64,000 nt of DNA from Symbiodinium natans. Taxonomy: Eukaryota > Sar > Dinophyceae > Suessiales > Symbiodiniaceae. Shown here in pieces: positions 51,112-60,149 of the stretch. The first letter of the stretch is position 1; each line of letters starts with the position of its first letter. Location of the stretch: positions 84,501 to 148,500 of the forward strand of contig CAJNDS010002184.1 in the NCBI GenBank assembly GCA_905221605.1, written 5' to 3'. Position numbers and translations under genes: made by a program. The notes beneath the pieces are model-generated. The model saw nothing but the letters and a program-made list of their open reading frames with translations. It was not told where the DNA came from and ran no database searches.

Positions 51112-54100
51112 CGTGTTGATAGCACATGCGGAACGTCACGTTTCGATAAACTGTCACAAAACACTTTCCAATCATGGTGAATGCAATCAGTCATGACGTA
51201 AGTGTAACTCTCAGAGTTCCTAAGGTCCTTGCCCCTAGACTCTCCGTGTTTGTGACTGTGATCACACCTGTGAGCTGCCAGCCGCTGCATTGGAACAGAA
51301 GATGCAACGATCCATGCCTTCCTTAGTGGGAGTCCTTGGTGATCCAAGATCCCTAGCATGCATCCGTCGCAACGATACAGCTCAAGATCGTAATCCTGAA
51401 TCAGCTTTTGCACTTCACCCCACTTCCAATAGTCACACTCTTTCGGGAGCTCGAAAGCAACCTGTGGTTTGAAAGTTTTCATTCTGCGCAAGATAGACTT
51501 GAGCTGTTTCAACACTTCAAGGAACAAGCTTTGGTGTTGCTGCCATTTGGGGCTGTTAGGAGTCATTCTGTTCCACGGACAACCACCCGTACACGGAAGC
51601 GACGCGAACACGAGAATCGGCTTAAATGCTCCCCCCTCGTCGCAGAGGGTTCGGATTTGGGAAACAACCGACTTCAGCGTAGAGTCCTTAAGGGCGTTTT
51701 GTTGGTCCGTAACACGAATGATCTTACAACCCTGAGCAGCCGGACGCGCGTCACCCAAGCGACTATCGGGCGAACAACAAAATTCAACGATGATTCGTTT
51801 GCAGCCCGACGGCCTCGAGAGATCTCGGGCAGGCGAAGCGGTGGCGGCCGGCGCAGGCAGCCTGAAGTTGAGTTCTTTGAGTTTGGCTGCCTCGTCACTA
51901 GCAAGTGATTCTTGCGAGCGCGAGGAGTAAGCAACAATGGAAAAACGGGTTCCAGTAAAAGGCAAAACGCAGTGTAAGTTCCGGGGGTTAAAGACGAGAG
52001 CTTTGTTGTGTGTGGACACAGCACGACCTTTAAGGTGCTTGCCGTTGGGGCCAACTCTGACAATGGCACTATCAGATGAAACACTAGGGTCCTCCAACCA
52101 CAACTCTCCACCTTTAAAATCCCCAACACTGAGTGCGAAGCTCATGCTATCCTTAGCATTCCCATGGTCCTTGTGCACAGAGGCACCGGTGCTGCTGCTG
52201 AGCAACACGGAATTCCAGGTGAAGTCTTTCGGAGCATGTGCTTGCACTACGCCGTTTAGGAACCGGGCAATCTGAGGCCACCGGCGGGTCGCCTTAGTCA
52301 CCCCTTGCATGCCCCCGTAAGTCCATTGCCCAAAGATGTGATAGTAGCTGCGATTATCAAGCTTAATCATCTTTCGCTTGGGTTTATTGGGATACATGAC
52401 TTGGGCTACACGCAACAAAGCCTTAGTACCAAAGTCGCGTTCCTTGTTAAGCTCTTCTGCGATCGCACAAGGGTCGTTCACCGGCTGCACCACAGGGTGA
52501 GCGTGAACGGCGGGCTTGTTGATGAGATGAGCATCGGACTCGTGGACCTTTGACTTTCCTCCCCCCTGAAGGGGGACAGCGATGTGCGCGATAAGCCTTA
52601 GTGCATGCTCCCATTTGCCTCGGTCAGCGAAAGGCTTGGTAAACATATCAGCTACTTGCTCGGTGGTGTCGACATTGATCATGTCGAAAAGGTTACGTTC
52701 GAATTGTTGTTTGATCCACGCAAAAGAGATGCGTTGAGTCCGGTCGGTGTGACGTAGTTTTTCGCTGTCACCTTTAAGGAGGATAGTAAGAGTGGCCTGG
52801 TTATCCTCAAGGAGTTGAACAGCAAACTTGGGGCTAAGATGTACCTTGAGGCCGTTCAAGTCGGCGACACTTCGTCCATCCGCCCTGCACTCACCGTAAC
52901 GGATCTCATCGAGTTCGGGATCAATCCGTGCGATGATGTCACTCTCCCTTTTGTTGGTGTTGGTTCTCGGCCTAGCTTGATAGCTGGCGGTCCTGCCTGC
53001 AACCTCACGCCATAGGAAAATCCAAAGACTGAGGCTGGGCAGACCCTGAGCGCGAATACCTTGGTTTGCAGCCACAACCTCACTCTCAGTGCTCGAAGTG
53101 GTGATGCTTGTCTGTTTCTTGGAAAAGGCATTTAGGGGAAAGTAAGTGTTGGGGCCCACCAAGTAGAGGGCGCAACCTGATGTGGATTTGCTGTCATGAC
53201 TGCCAGCGTGGTCAGCATCGCAGAACATCCACAACTTACAATCTTGAACGCGATCTCCAATGAAACCTCTCATCCGAACTTCAAGTGAAGAGTTTATGTA
53301 GCTGATCAACCGATGTAGAGCGACGTCGCAGTCGCGAGACCACTTGGTGACTCTGGACGCTAAGGCCTGAGTGGCACGTAACAGATCCCATCTAGCCATT
53401 CTCGCAGCAAACAAGACTTTCATGAGCACTCGGCTAGCAATCGATTGCAGCTTACCGGTAGGTTCGTTGCTTTCAAGGATCTTCGCAATCCGGTTTTCAT
53501 GAAAGGGGGTTGCCACTTGCTTGAGGGACTTTTTGTCAACCTTGGCCAACTCGCAGTACCTATCAACGCATGACACCAAGAAATCTCGCATATCGTAATA
53601 TACAACATTCACGGGCGTGGTCATGGATGGGATCTTCCCTTGACTGATCGATTCAGTGCTCTTGAACTTACTCTGACGAGCTTCTCGCTTGGCTTCGGCT
53701 TTTGACCTTTTAGGTTTATTACGCTTTGCTGCGAGAGCGTGAGAGAAGTCCTCGCCACTGACCTCAGCAATAGGGAAGTATGTTTTCCCTGTCCACCAAC
53801 CTGATTGGTTTGCGGGGCCCCCCTGATTCAAGTCATCATGGATAGGGTCCCTACCATCATCAAACACCGTGATTCGTTGACAGCCTATGTGGGGAAATTT
53901 CAGCACATCATCCTGCGTGGGCACGTAAAGTTTCCTACGGGGATAGATGTGGTGTCTAACGACTGCAGCTAGCTCAGCGTCGACCTCCCAAAAATCCTCT
54001 TTGCGATTCGGCCGGACTTGATAGTCGGCAGCTGGGCTAGCGTACTTCTTGTCGAAGACGTAGGCAAACGGGTGGTCCTCCCGGGACAACTGAACCTGAT

Positions 54101-55745
54101 TCTGCTCAACGTGATGGCAACCGAAGTACCGCCCCAAGACTTCGGCTGGTTCCATATCAATCACCTTAGCGATTAACTCCCAACCCTTGGTAATTTTGTC
54201 CTGAGGACCGGCCATCTTGAAGTCATCAACGTACACAACAAGCAGCAAATCTAATTCAGCATGATAGAAAACAGAATGCCAAATGTCTGGTAAAACGGCA
54301 GTAAATCCTATACTCTCCAGTTGCTCAGTACAGTACCGCTCCCAGATACCGCCTGAGTCAGGGTGCCCGTACAAAGCAAGCCGGAGGGGACAAACAGGAT
54401 CCTCATACCCTGACCACTCTTTTGGCCATCTGTTTCGGGGAAGACGAACCCACGTTTCGATTCCTTTGAAAAGGGCTTGTGTGTATGCAGCAATACCATC
54501 AGCTTGCTGTTTCACGTACCCGGGCTGGCTGCCAAACACATCGATTATCTTTCCGGCCTCCATACTAGCGGGGCTTGATCCTAGCTCGGCAAAAATGGCG
54601 TGGTCGTGGTTTTCATCCTGAACATTGTTGCCTTGAAAAACACTACGACCCTTCCATTTCTTTTGGGGATGCCCATCCGGGAGCTCGTCCCCTTTGACCG
54701 AACAAATCTCAAAGATCTTCCCGAAATGGGCCTTGACATTCTTGTGCTTGGCTTCCGCCGCCACGTCACGGTATTCCCGAACTTGCTTCTCGAGCCAGCA
54801 AGACTTGTCAGCAAGTTTCTTCCACTCACGATCCATAGCTTCCTTTGCTGCGGGAGTACTCTCAATCTCTTTAGACCCGACAACCCTGGCAACCAAGGCA
54901 AACATCTCACCCGCAACCTGATCAAGCTTCTCCCAATATAAGGACGCCATGCGCTCTCTATGGGGCTCGGGGTCAGGTTCAGTGACGACAGGCATAGCCG
55001 GGGAGTCTCTGAGGGCCTTGCGAGCGTCTTCCTCAGCTTCACGGGCCTTTTTGCGTTCATACCTTTCAATGTCAGCCTCCCGTTGTGCCTTGGAATACAT
55101 GTGCCAGAATTCCGAAGGGGTATCGGGCGGCCTCTTGGAACCTTTCTTATCCCTGACCAATCTAACCCCATCCCAGTTGTACCCTTTGGGGACTTTCCTC
55201 CCATCGGGCATGGTCTTAGGGTCATGTCTCGGTAAGGTGGAGGAGGCCTTGGGCTCAGTTGTTGCAGCCTTAGAAGATTTAGGAATGTCCCTCCCCAACC
55301 AGTCCTCCTCAGCCCCGACGTCTTCAGGAACGTAGTCCTCGTTTTCCTTAGCCACTTGGTCTAAGTACTCGGACAGACGCTCCTTCAAATCGGAGTCGTC
55401 CAGATTAGGCGCGTCGGGCGATGACGAAGACCCGCCCGGCGTTTCCCCAGATGGGGCGCGTGGTTCAGTACCTTCCGTTCTGTCCCACGAACAGTCCTGA
55501 TCTGAGAGGGCCGGCTTGCGGAGGCTCTCCTGCAGTGCAAGCTGCTCCGACCTCATTGGGAACGTAAAGTCCCCAGGCAACAACTCCATCCGCTTGGACC
55601 TCAGCATGGGGAAGTTCCCAATCTCGAACGCAAAATCGCAGCCCATGACAGGAGTGACAAGATATTCCTCCTTCCAAATGAAGCCAGGCTGAATGTGATA
55701 TCCAAGAAAGATTCCCTCAACACCAGTCGGCGCAAACTTAGACAT
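51054..55745 (-). CDS. copia Pol remnant (RT, RNase H) fused to dioxygenase-like and methyltransferase-like domains (ORF3)
   Basis: 1563 codons. Residues 5-31 (PTGVEGIFLGYH...) match the segment that follows the integrase core in copia polyproteins. RT spans about 340-545, with the first Asp near 416 and YVDD at 505-508. RNase H spans about 836-1045, with DADHAG at 843-848, STES at 885-888 and HTDRTQ at 999-1004. Residues about 1130-1275 carry an HxD (H1191, D1193), GGELWL, H1258 and R1267 pattern typical of 2-oxoglutarate/Fe(II) oxygenases of the TET/JBP kind. Residues about 1315-1485 carry a SAM-binding-like strand (IIVEFCCSPDSRLG), LPC at 1383-1385 and AFELPKECDYW, resembling motifs I, IV and VI of C5 methyltransferases. 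The last two assignments are inference from motifs. Confidence 0.8.
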   Translation of the reverse strand: MSKFAPTGVEGIFLGYHIQPGFIWKEEYLVTPVMGCDFAFEIGNFPMLRSKRMELLPGDFTFPMRSEQLALQESLRKPALSDQDCSWDRTEGTEPRAPSGETPGGSSSSPDAPNLDDSDLKERLSEYLDQVAKENEDYVPEDVGAEEDWLGRDIPKSSKAATTEPKASSTLPRHDPKTMPDGRKVPKGYNWDGVRLVRDKKGSKRPPDTPSEFWHMYSKAQREADIERYERKKAREAEEDARKALRDSPAMPVVTEPDPEPHRERMASLYWEKLDQVAGEMFALVARVVGSKEIESTPAAKEAMDREWKKLADKSCWLEKQVREYRDVAAEAKHKNVKAHFGKIFEICSVKGDELPDGHPQKKWKGRSVFQGNNVQDENHDHAIFAELGSSPASMEAGKIIDVFGSQPGYVKQQADGIAAYTQALFKGIETWVRLPRNRWPKEWSGYEDPVCPLRLALYGHPDSGGIWERYCTEQLESIGFTAVLPDIWHSVFYHAELDLLLVVYVDDFKMAGPQDKITKGWELIAKVIDMEPAEVLGRYFGCHHVEQNQVQLSREDHPFAYVFDKKYASPAADYQVRPNRKEDFWEVDAELAAVVRHHIYPRRKLYVPTQDDVLKFPHIGCQRITVFDDGRDPIHDDLNQGGPANQSGWWTGKTYFPIAEVSGEDFSHALAAKRNKPKRSKAEAKREARQSKFKSTESISQGKIPSMTTPVNVVYYDMRDFLVSCVDRYCELAKVDKKSLKQVATPFHENRIAKILESNEPTGKLQSIASRVLMKVLFAARMARWDLLRATQALASRVTKWSRDCDVALHRLISYINSSLEVRMRGFIGDRVQDCKLWMFCDADHAGSHDSKSTSGCALYLVGPNTYFPLNAFSKKQTSITTSSTESEVVAANQGIRAQGLPSLSLWIFLWREVAGRTASYQARPRTNTNKRESDIIARIDPELDEIRYGECRADGRSVADLNGLKVHLSPKFAVQLLEDNQATLTILLKGDSEKLRHTDRTQRISFAWIKQQFERNLFDMINVDTTEQVADMFTKPFADRGKWEHALRLIAHIAVPLQGGGKSKVHESDAHLINKPAVHAHPVVQPVNDPCAIAEELNKERDFGTKALLRVAQVMYPNKPKRKMIKLDNRSYYHIFGQWTYGGMQGVTKATRRWPQIARFLNGVVQAHAPKDFTWNSVLLSSSTGASVHKDHGNAKDSMSFALSVGDFKGGELWLEDPSVSSDSAIVRVGPNGKHLKGRAVSTHNKALVFNPRNLHCVLPFTGTRFSIVAYSSRSQESLASDEAAKLKELNFRLPAPAATASPARDLSRPSGCKRIIVEFCCSPDSRLGDARPAAQGCKIIRVTDQQNALKDSTLKSVVSQIRTLCDEGGAFKPILVFASLPCTGGCPWNRMTPNSPKWQQHQSLFLEVLKQLKSILRRMKTFKPQVAFELPKECDYWKWGEVQKLIQDYDLELYRCDGCMLGILDHQGLPLRKAWIVASSVPMQRLAAHRCDHSHKHGESRGKDLRNSESYTYVMTDCIHHDWKVFCDSLSKRDVPHVLSTRCRRLAPKLARVISGLQTP
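51291..51803 (-). other. DNA-methyltransferase-like domain within ORF3
   Basis: Motif I-like FCCSPDSRLG, motif IV-like FASLPCTGGCPW with the candidate catalytic Cys1385, and motif VI-like FELPKECDYW (ELP in place of ENV). Cytosine methyltransferases have been reported inside dinoflagellate retrotransposons, which makes the call plausible. A target recognition region and later motifs were not identified. Confidence 0.5.
51921..52358 (-). other. 2OG-Fe(II) dioxygenase-like domain within ORF3
   Basis: Key residues: HKD at 1191-1193 (iron), His1258 (iron) and Arg1267 (2-oxoglutarate), with FKGGELWLED between. Family members oxidise methyl groups on DNA bases (TET on 5-methylcytosine, JBP on thymine). 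Dinoflagellate DNA contains 5-hydroxymethyluracil, the product a JBP-like activity would make. Substrate here is not known. Confidence 0.55.
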
Positions 55746-56373
55746 GACTCATACCGGCGATGACTGACTCCCAATTATGGAGAAACGTAGTCAAATCGTC
55801 ACTATGCAGCGTGACCTTCAAAAGGTCTTCTACTGAATAGAGCGACCCTACTTCTTCATTGGTTTTGAAGTACTGATCAAACATAAGCAATACCTGGCGT
55901 CCTCGTACCGCACGTCCGTGGACCGCCTCAGTTTCCTTGAAGGTGAGCACCTGTCGAGATAACTCTCCCTTGGCGACCTTGGTAAGCGCGGCTAGGATTT
56001 TGGTATCCAGCGTGAGGAACTTTCCTGGTTCACGGAGCTTGTCATGATCAGCATCCTTTGCGTAAACCTCTAAAATCCAAGAGAAAGCTTCATCTGGTCT
56101 GTCTGAGGCTGCCCTAACGGCTTCCCGAGTTGCTGTTTTCCACGCACGATACGTTTCGGGGTTGGGGAAGTCCGGCAAACGAATGTTCTCAGCCTCTTTG
56201 ACCTTTGGTTTGTCATCTTCGCCGCTTTTGTCTCCCTTGAGGAGTTTGGCGGCTTCCAGCAACGCTTGTTGCGTCTGTGCGATTAAATCAACTCCAGTGG
56301 CTGCCGGACTAGCCGGCGTGCCCATTGGGGCCGCGAGACCAGACACTCCTCCACCTAAGCCAGTCGGGGGCAC
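55738..56373 (-). CDS. Gag-like ORF2, truncated
   Basis: 211 codons with a copia Gag (UBN2-like) look: LPDFPNPETYRAWKTATREA, then RAVRGRQVLLMFDQYF and LTTFLHNWESVIAGM. Such proteins normally continue for a further few hundred residues with a zinc knuckle; this one stops right after AGMSHV, where ORF3 takes over in another frame. The frame is open back to about 56468, overlapping ORF1, so the nominal GTG start is probably not used; a -1 shift from ORF1 is possible. Confidence 0.65.
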   Translation of the reverse strand: MPPTGLGGGVSGLAAPMGTPASPAATGVDLIAQTQQALLEAAKLLKGDKSGEDDKPKVKEAENIRLPDFPNPETYRAWKTATREAVRAASDRPDEAFSWILEVYAKDADHDKLREPGKFLTLDTKILAALTKVAKGELSRQVLTFKETEAVHGRAVRGRQVLLMFDQYFKTNEEVGSLYSVEDLLKVTLHSDDLTTFLHNWESVIAGMSHV

Positions 56374-57182
56374 AGGGGTTGGGTCACGGCCGGAGGGAAC
56401 TGAGCTTGGGACGCAGTGTCCTGAGAAGCATTCCTGTCCTGCTCGAGTTTGAGCGCACGCTCAGCTGAGGAGAGTTCGTCCTGAAGAACATCATTTTGAC
56501 GCCTCATTTCCTCTTCACTCTCGCGGGCAAGTAACCTATACTGCTGCATTGCTTGATCATGTTCCCTACCAAACCACTCTCCCACCTCATTGAGGGTTTG
56601 TGTTTTGTTCTCCTCTGCTTCTTCGATTAAAGTTGTTCGAAGTTGCGTGATCTGCGAACTAACGCTGGAAAAATGTTCCGTTTGGAAAGCGATGACTTGG
56701 TGTTGTTGTCGCAGCTTTGACACGAGATGACGATTGGCTTCGATAAACTGATATCGTTGTGTGGCAATCTCGGATTCGAGCTGTGCAACGATCTCCTCAT
56801 GCTGTCGATTTGCTCGTTCTTCAACATTAGCGATTCCTTGATCATGAGCGTATTCGGCAGCCTGGCGGAACCTCTGGTGCCTGTTTTCTGCTTCAGTTTC
56901 AAGTTCACCAAGAAGCGATCTGGTTTGTTCCGGAGATTCACCGACCATGATGTTTTGCTGGAAATTCTGTCGATACATATGCAACTGTGGTGCGAACGGT
57001 ACGGCCGCAAAAGGAGTTCGGGCGTTTGGCTCAAACACATTAGTGCCTGCTGCGCCCTCTTCCAGAGCACCGTTCGGAACAACTTGCTCAGGAGCAGTCT
57101 GAGGTAGTCCCACAGGAAGCATGTCGTCAGATTCCAGATCGGTTGCCACTTCGGTGGGAATCAGCTCGGGGCTATCTCCCAT
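56355..57182 (-). CDS. Gag-like ORF1 with long coiled coil
   Basis: 275 codons from an ATG 64 bp downstream of the 5' LTR. Residues about 90-250 are rich in Glu, Gln and Arg with heptad spacing, a probable coiled coil for particle assembly. It has no zinc knuckle. It ends 19 nt after the nominal start of ORF2. Confidence 0.6.
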   Translation of the reverse strand: MGDSPELIPTEVATDLESDDMLPVGLPQTAPEQVVPNGALEEGAAGTNVFEPNARTPFAAVPFAPQLHMYRQNFQQNIMVGESPEQTRSLLGELETEAENRHQRFRQAAEYAHDQGIANVEERANRQHEEIVAQLESEIATQRYQFIEANRHLVSKLRQQHQVIAFQTEHFSSVSSQITQLRTTLIEEAEENKTQTLNEVGEWFGREHDQAMQQYRLLARESEEEMRRQNDVLQDELSSAERALKLEQDRNASQDTASQAQFPPAVTQPLCPRLA

Positions 57183-57246
57183 ACACCAGTGTTTGCCAGA
57201 GTAACCAGAGGCGCCGCAGACTCAGTAGAGCCTACGGCTGATAACC

Positions 57247-57390
57247 TATAGTTTGGGAAATCCACCAATGCAATCCGTTAAGCCATGAAACACAGGCGCA
57301 CTTCTACCTTTTTGTCTCAGAGGGCTTGAGTGCGATAGATGCAACATACATGAAGGCAAAAGTGGCAAGGAGGTTCGAGTATAAAATACA
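57247..57390 (-). repeat. 5' LTR, 144 bp
   Basis: Identical to the 3' LTR. On the sense strand it is followed by GGTTATCAGCCG, which loosely resembles the tRNA-Met primer site TGGTATCAGAGC of other copia elements. A TTTTATA stretch at its start might act as a promoter box; this is a guess. Confidence 0.92.
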
Positions 57391-57448
57391 AACCTGTACC
57401 TTGGCATCTATGGAACCTTGCTGGGGGAGGGGGGGGGAGGGGGTTTTC

Positions 57449-57542
57449 TACTATACTCCCCTTAGAACCTCAATAAAAATAATATGCTTAATACCCTCTT
57501 GGGTTTCACATAAACAAAAATAAGCAATAATTCCCAAGGGGG
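57449..57542. mobile_element. family D element beside the retrotransposon
   Basis: Starts TACTATACTCCCCTTAGAACC and ends AATTCCCAAGGGGG. The direct repeat TTTTC lies at 57444-57448 and 57543-57547; the sense duplication GAAAA would give a GA donor. The right end lacks the usual GATATAG. Confidence 0.65.
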
Positions 57543-57545
57543 TTT

Positions 57546-57635
57546 TCGAGTTCTTCGATCATCCCAGGCGTTCTGGGCGCGCCTGCGAGGTCCTCATAGT
57601 TCGACATCTTGCCCTTGCGCGCGCCGGTGCCTCGG
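57546..57635 (-). CDS. candidate exon upstream of the family D element
   Basis: Frame reads KMSNYEDLAGAPRTPGMIEE... and ends at LEN where the element begins. Unknown family. Confidence 0.4.
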
Positions 57636-57639
57636 CTTA

Positions 57640-58822
57640 GGGTTCAGGGTTTAGTTTAGGGTTTAGGGTTCAGGGTTCAGTCAGGGTTCAGGGTTTAGGG
57701 TTCAGGGTTCAGGGTTTAGAGTTTAGGGTCTTGGTTTTAGGGTTCAGGGTTCAGGGTTTAGGGTGTAGGGTTTAGCAAGAGCTTTGCTGAGGCATAGACA
57801 TCAAGTCCTAACACCCAAACATCCGAGCACTCCGACTTCCAGGGCCAGAAATTCAGCTGTCCCTGTACCTGATCCGGAAAATACAAGTCATCACTCGTCT
57901 TCTCTTCTCAACCTGCGATCACACCACATTGTACTTCGTCGTGCCAGCTATAAGCCCTCAACCCCAAACCCTAAACCCTAAACCCCAAACCCTAAACCCT
58001 AAACCCTAAACCCTAAGGCCCTTCAACTCTGAACCCCGAAGACCCTGAACCCCAGAGGCCCTAAACCCTGCAGGCCCTCAATCCTAAAATGCCCTAAACC
58101 CTCTAAATCCTAAAGGCCCTAAACCCGAAAGGCCCAAAACCCTAAAGGCTCTAAAACCCTGAAGGGTCTAAATTCCAAAGGCCTTAAACCCTCAAGCCGC
58201 AGCTTGCAGCTCTGAGCCTCAGAGCCTGAGAAGCCTCGACCCTTGAAGGCTCCCACAGGGTTTAGGGTTTAGGGTTTAGGGTTTAGGGTTTAGGGTTTAG
58301 GGTTTAGGGTTTAGGGTTTGGGGTTTAGGGTTTAGGGTTTAGGGTTTAGGGTTTAGGGTATGAGCCCGCAAAGCACTAGAACGCTCGGAACCCCAAAGCC
58401 GAACCCCGAAGCCGTACAAAAGTATTTCCAGCAACCGGTGCGGCGACTCCCAGCACCCACTGTGCCAGTGACGCTCTTCTCCCCCTTCCCTCCCTCCTAA
58501 AACCTAAACCCGACACCCTACACCCAAAACCCCAAACCCCAAACTAAACCCTAAACCCTAAACTCCCCTAAACCTAAACCCTCCCCTCCTCAACCCCAAA
58601 CCAGGGTTTAGGGTGTAGGGTGTGTCGACACCAACAAAGCACCATCTGAATCCCCTTGAGTTTGGCCCCCCAAACCCCAAACCCCAAACCCCAAACCCCA
58701 AACCCTCAACCCTAAACCCCAAACCCCAAACCCTAAGCCCCAAACCCTAAACCCTAAACCCTAAACCCGAAACCCTAAACCCTAAACCCTAAACCCTAAA
58801 CCCTAAACCCTAAACCCTAAAA
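57640..58822. repeat. telomere-type tracts, no supported gene
   Basis: TTTAGGG/TTCAGGG (57640-57775), CCCTAAA with CCCTAAAGG variants (57960-58190), TTTAGGG (58256-58360), CCCCAAA (58670-58740) and CCCTAAA (58740-58822). Short open stretches between them (e.g. 57784-57950) are not convincing. Confidence 0.8.
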
Positions 58823-59040
58823 CCATAAGCAAGTCATGGCGGAGATGCAGATCTCCGCCATGTCGCATGCTGCGAGCATCAGGCGCCCAGTCTCCTTGGG
58901 GTATCCAAAGAAAAAAAGGGCCGCAAGACATTTAGGGTTTAGGGTTTAGGGTTTCGGGTTTCGGGTTTACTTGAACGGCCACATAAGAAGCTTCTATGGG
59001 CTTAGGGGCTGAGGGTTGAGTGTTTCGGGTTTTGGGGGGT

Positions 59041-59229
59041 TTGTGGAGTGCAGGGCTGGCATTCTGGGCGGCTAAGCCGTATCTTAGTAGCCCAGTAACC
59101 ACATTATAATAAGGGCACCCTTTCTCTGGTTGGTTACTTTATAGGGGAACCCACAACCAAACAAGAAAGGTAAAGGGTACCACTGGGCTACCAAGGTATG
59201 CAAGGGAAGTTACCATCTGACAGTGTGTT
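59041..59229 (+). CDS. candidate exon split by a family B introner
   Basis: Left part reads GLAFWAAKP, right part YAREVTI to TGA once the element and one GTAT are removed. Support comes mainly from the exact join. Confidence 0.35.
59083..59195. mobile_element. family B introner, target duplication GTAT
   Basis: GTAT at 59079-59082 and 59196-59199. Ends CTTAGTAGCCCAGTAACC and GGTACCACTGGGCTACCAAG are near-perfect inverted repeats; length 113 bp. The donor GT comes from the duplication and the acceptor AG from the element. Best reference copy of family B. Confidence 0.8.
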
Positions 59230-59485
59230 GGAATCTGTGGTAAGGGGTTTAAGGGTTTGGGGTCTAAGGGTGTAGTGTTCAGGGTTTAAGGTGAGCCTTT
59301 TAAAGTTTCACATCAGGGGCTTTCAGTGTTCAAAGTCCCGGGACACAGAGTCGTGCAGCAGCATGCAGCAAACACGGCACAGCGCACTTCACAGGTCTCA
59401 ACAGGCCCATACACAGCATACCTGTAAATACACGCCTCCCTCTGGATCCAATGTTAAGATGAGCCCTAAGCCCGAAGCCCTAAGC

Positions 59486-59585
59486 CCTGGATCCTTCTGA
59501 TCTTCCCAAGCTTCGAAGCAAACAAAGGCACTGAGCGAGATGAGGAAGAGGGCCAGCCCAACGCCATTGTCGGCCATGACCTCCG
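59486..59585 (-). CDS. candidate transmembrane exon
   Basis: Frame reads MADNGVGLALFLISLSAFVC then FEAWEDQKDPG. Clear membrane segment followed by an acidic stretch. A family G element copy follows at 59800-59885. Unknown family. Confidence 0.4.
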
Positions 59586-60149
59586 GCCCATAGAGCTAAG
59601 GTCTTCGGAGGTTTCGGAGGTTTCGGAGCTTTCTAGGGAGGACACAGGGTAAGGGTAACCTTCGGATTTTGGAGGGGGGGGTGGAGGCTTAGACTCTCCT
59701 CTCCGAGTCCATCACGGACTTCGATGCAGGGCTTTCGGAGGAATGCCCCAAACTCTCTCGAAGGGAGCTAAGCAAGAGATACAAACAATTGACGGCTTCT
59801 TAGTAGGGAACGAGGGAATGGGGTAGCCGGGTAGCCTATACAATCCCTTGAAGGTCTTGAAGGTATATTTAGAGTCTACTTCCCTCATTCCGTACTAGAA
59901 CCAGCCGGATACGGTTGTAAGTCGGACAGCCCAACTGCTTCGAACCCGACTTGTGACTTAGCAACTTACGCACGAAGTTTTTTTTCAGCCTGCAAGTACC
60001 TGGGGCCCTGTTTACCTGCATTTTCAAGGGCCATGCCTACTAAATAGGGGGACTTGCTACTAAACTGTAGGCAAATAAATAGAGTATCAGGTAGACTCCA
60101 AGACGTTGCCAATCTGCCGTCGGGGCACTCTGGGAAATACTACGATACC

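Larger units (their letters stand above)
46950..57390 (-). mobile_element. copia-type LTR retrotransposon with enzyme cargo, 10.4 kb
   Basis: Identical 144-bp LTRs at 57247-57390 (5' on the sense strand) and 46950-47093 (3') are flanked by the 5-bp target duplication AACCT (46945-46949 and 57391-57395). A polypurine stretch ending GACGAGGGGG lies directly before the 3' LTR. Sense-strand order: gag-like ORF1 and ORF2, an IN C-terminal remnant, RT, RNase H, dioxygenase-like domain, methyltransferase-like domain, SGNH-like ORF, Tpt1-like/zinc-ribbon ORF. Protease and integrase core are missing. The LTR identity implies a recent insertion. The order RT then RNase H with no integrase after them, and the RNase H motifs, fit Ty1/copia. 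Confidence 0.9.

Noticed and set aside
55738-56373. Integrase or protease domain in the retrotransposon
   Set aside because: No HHCC, DD35E or DSG-type motif could be found between Gag and RT; only the post-integrase segment remains.
57235-57246. tRNA-Met primer binding site after the 5' LTR
   Set aside because: GGTTATCAGCCG only loosely matches the usual TGGTATCAGAGC, so it was mentioned but not called.
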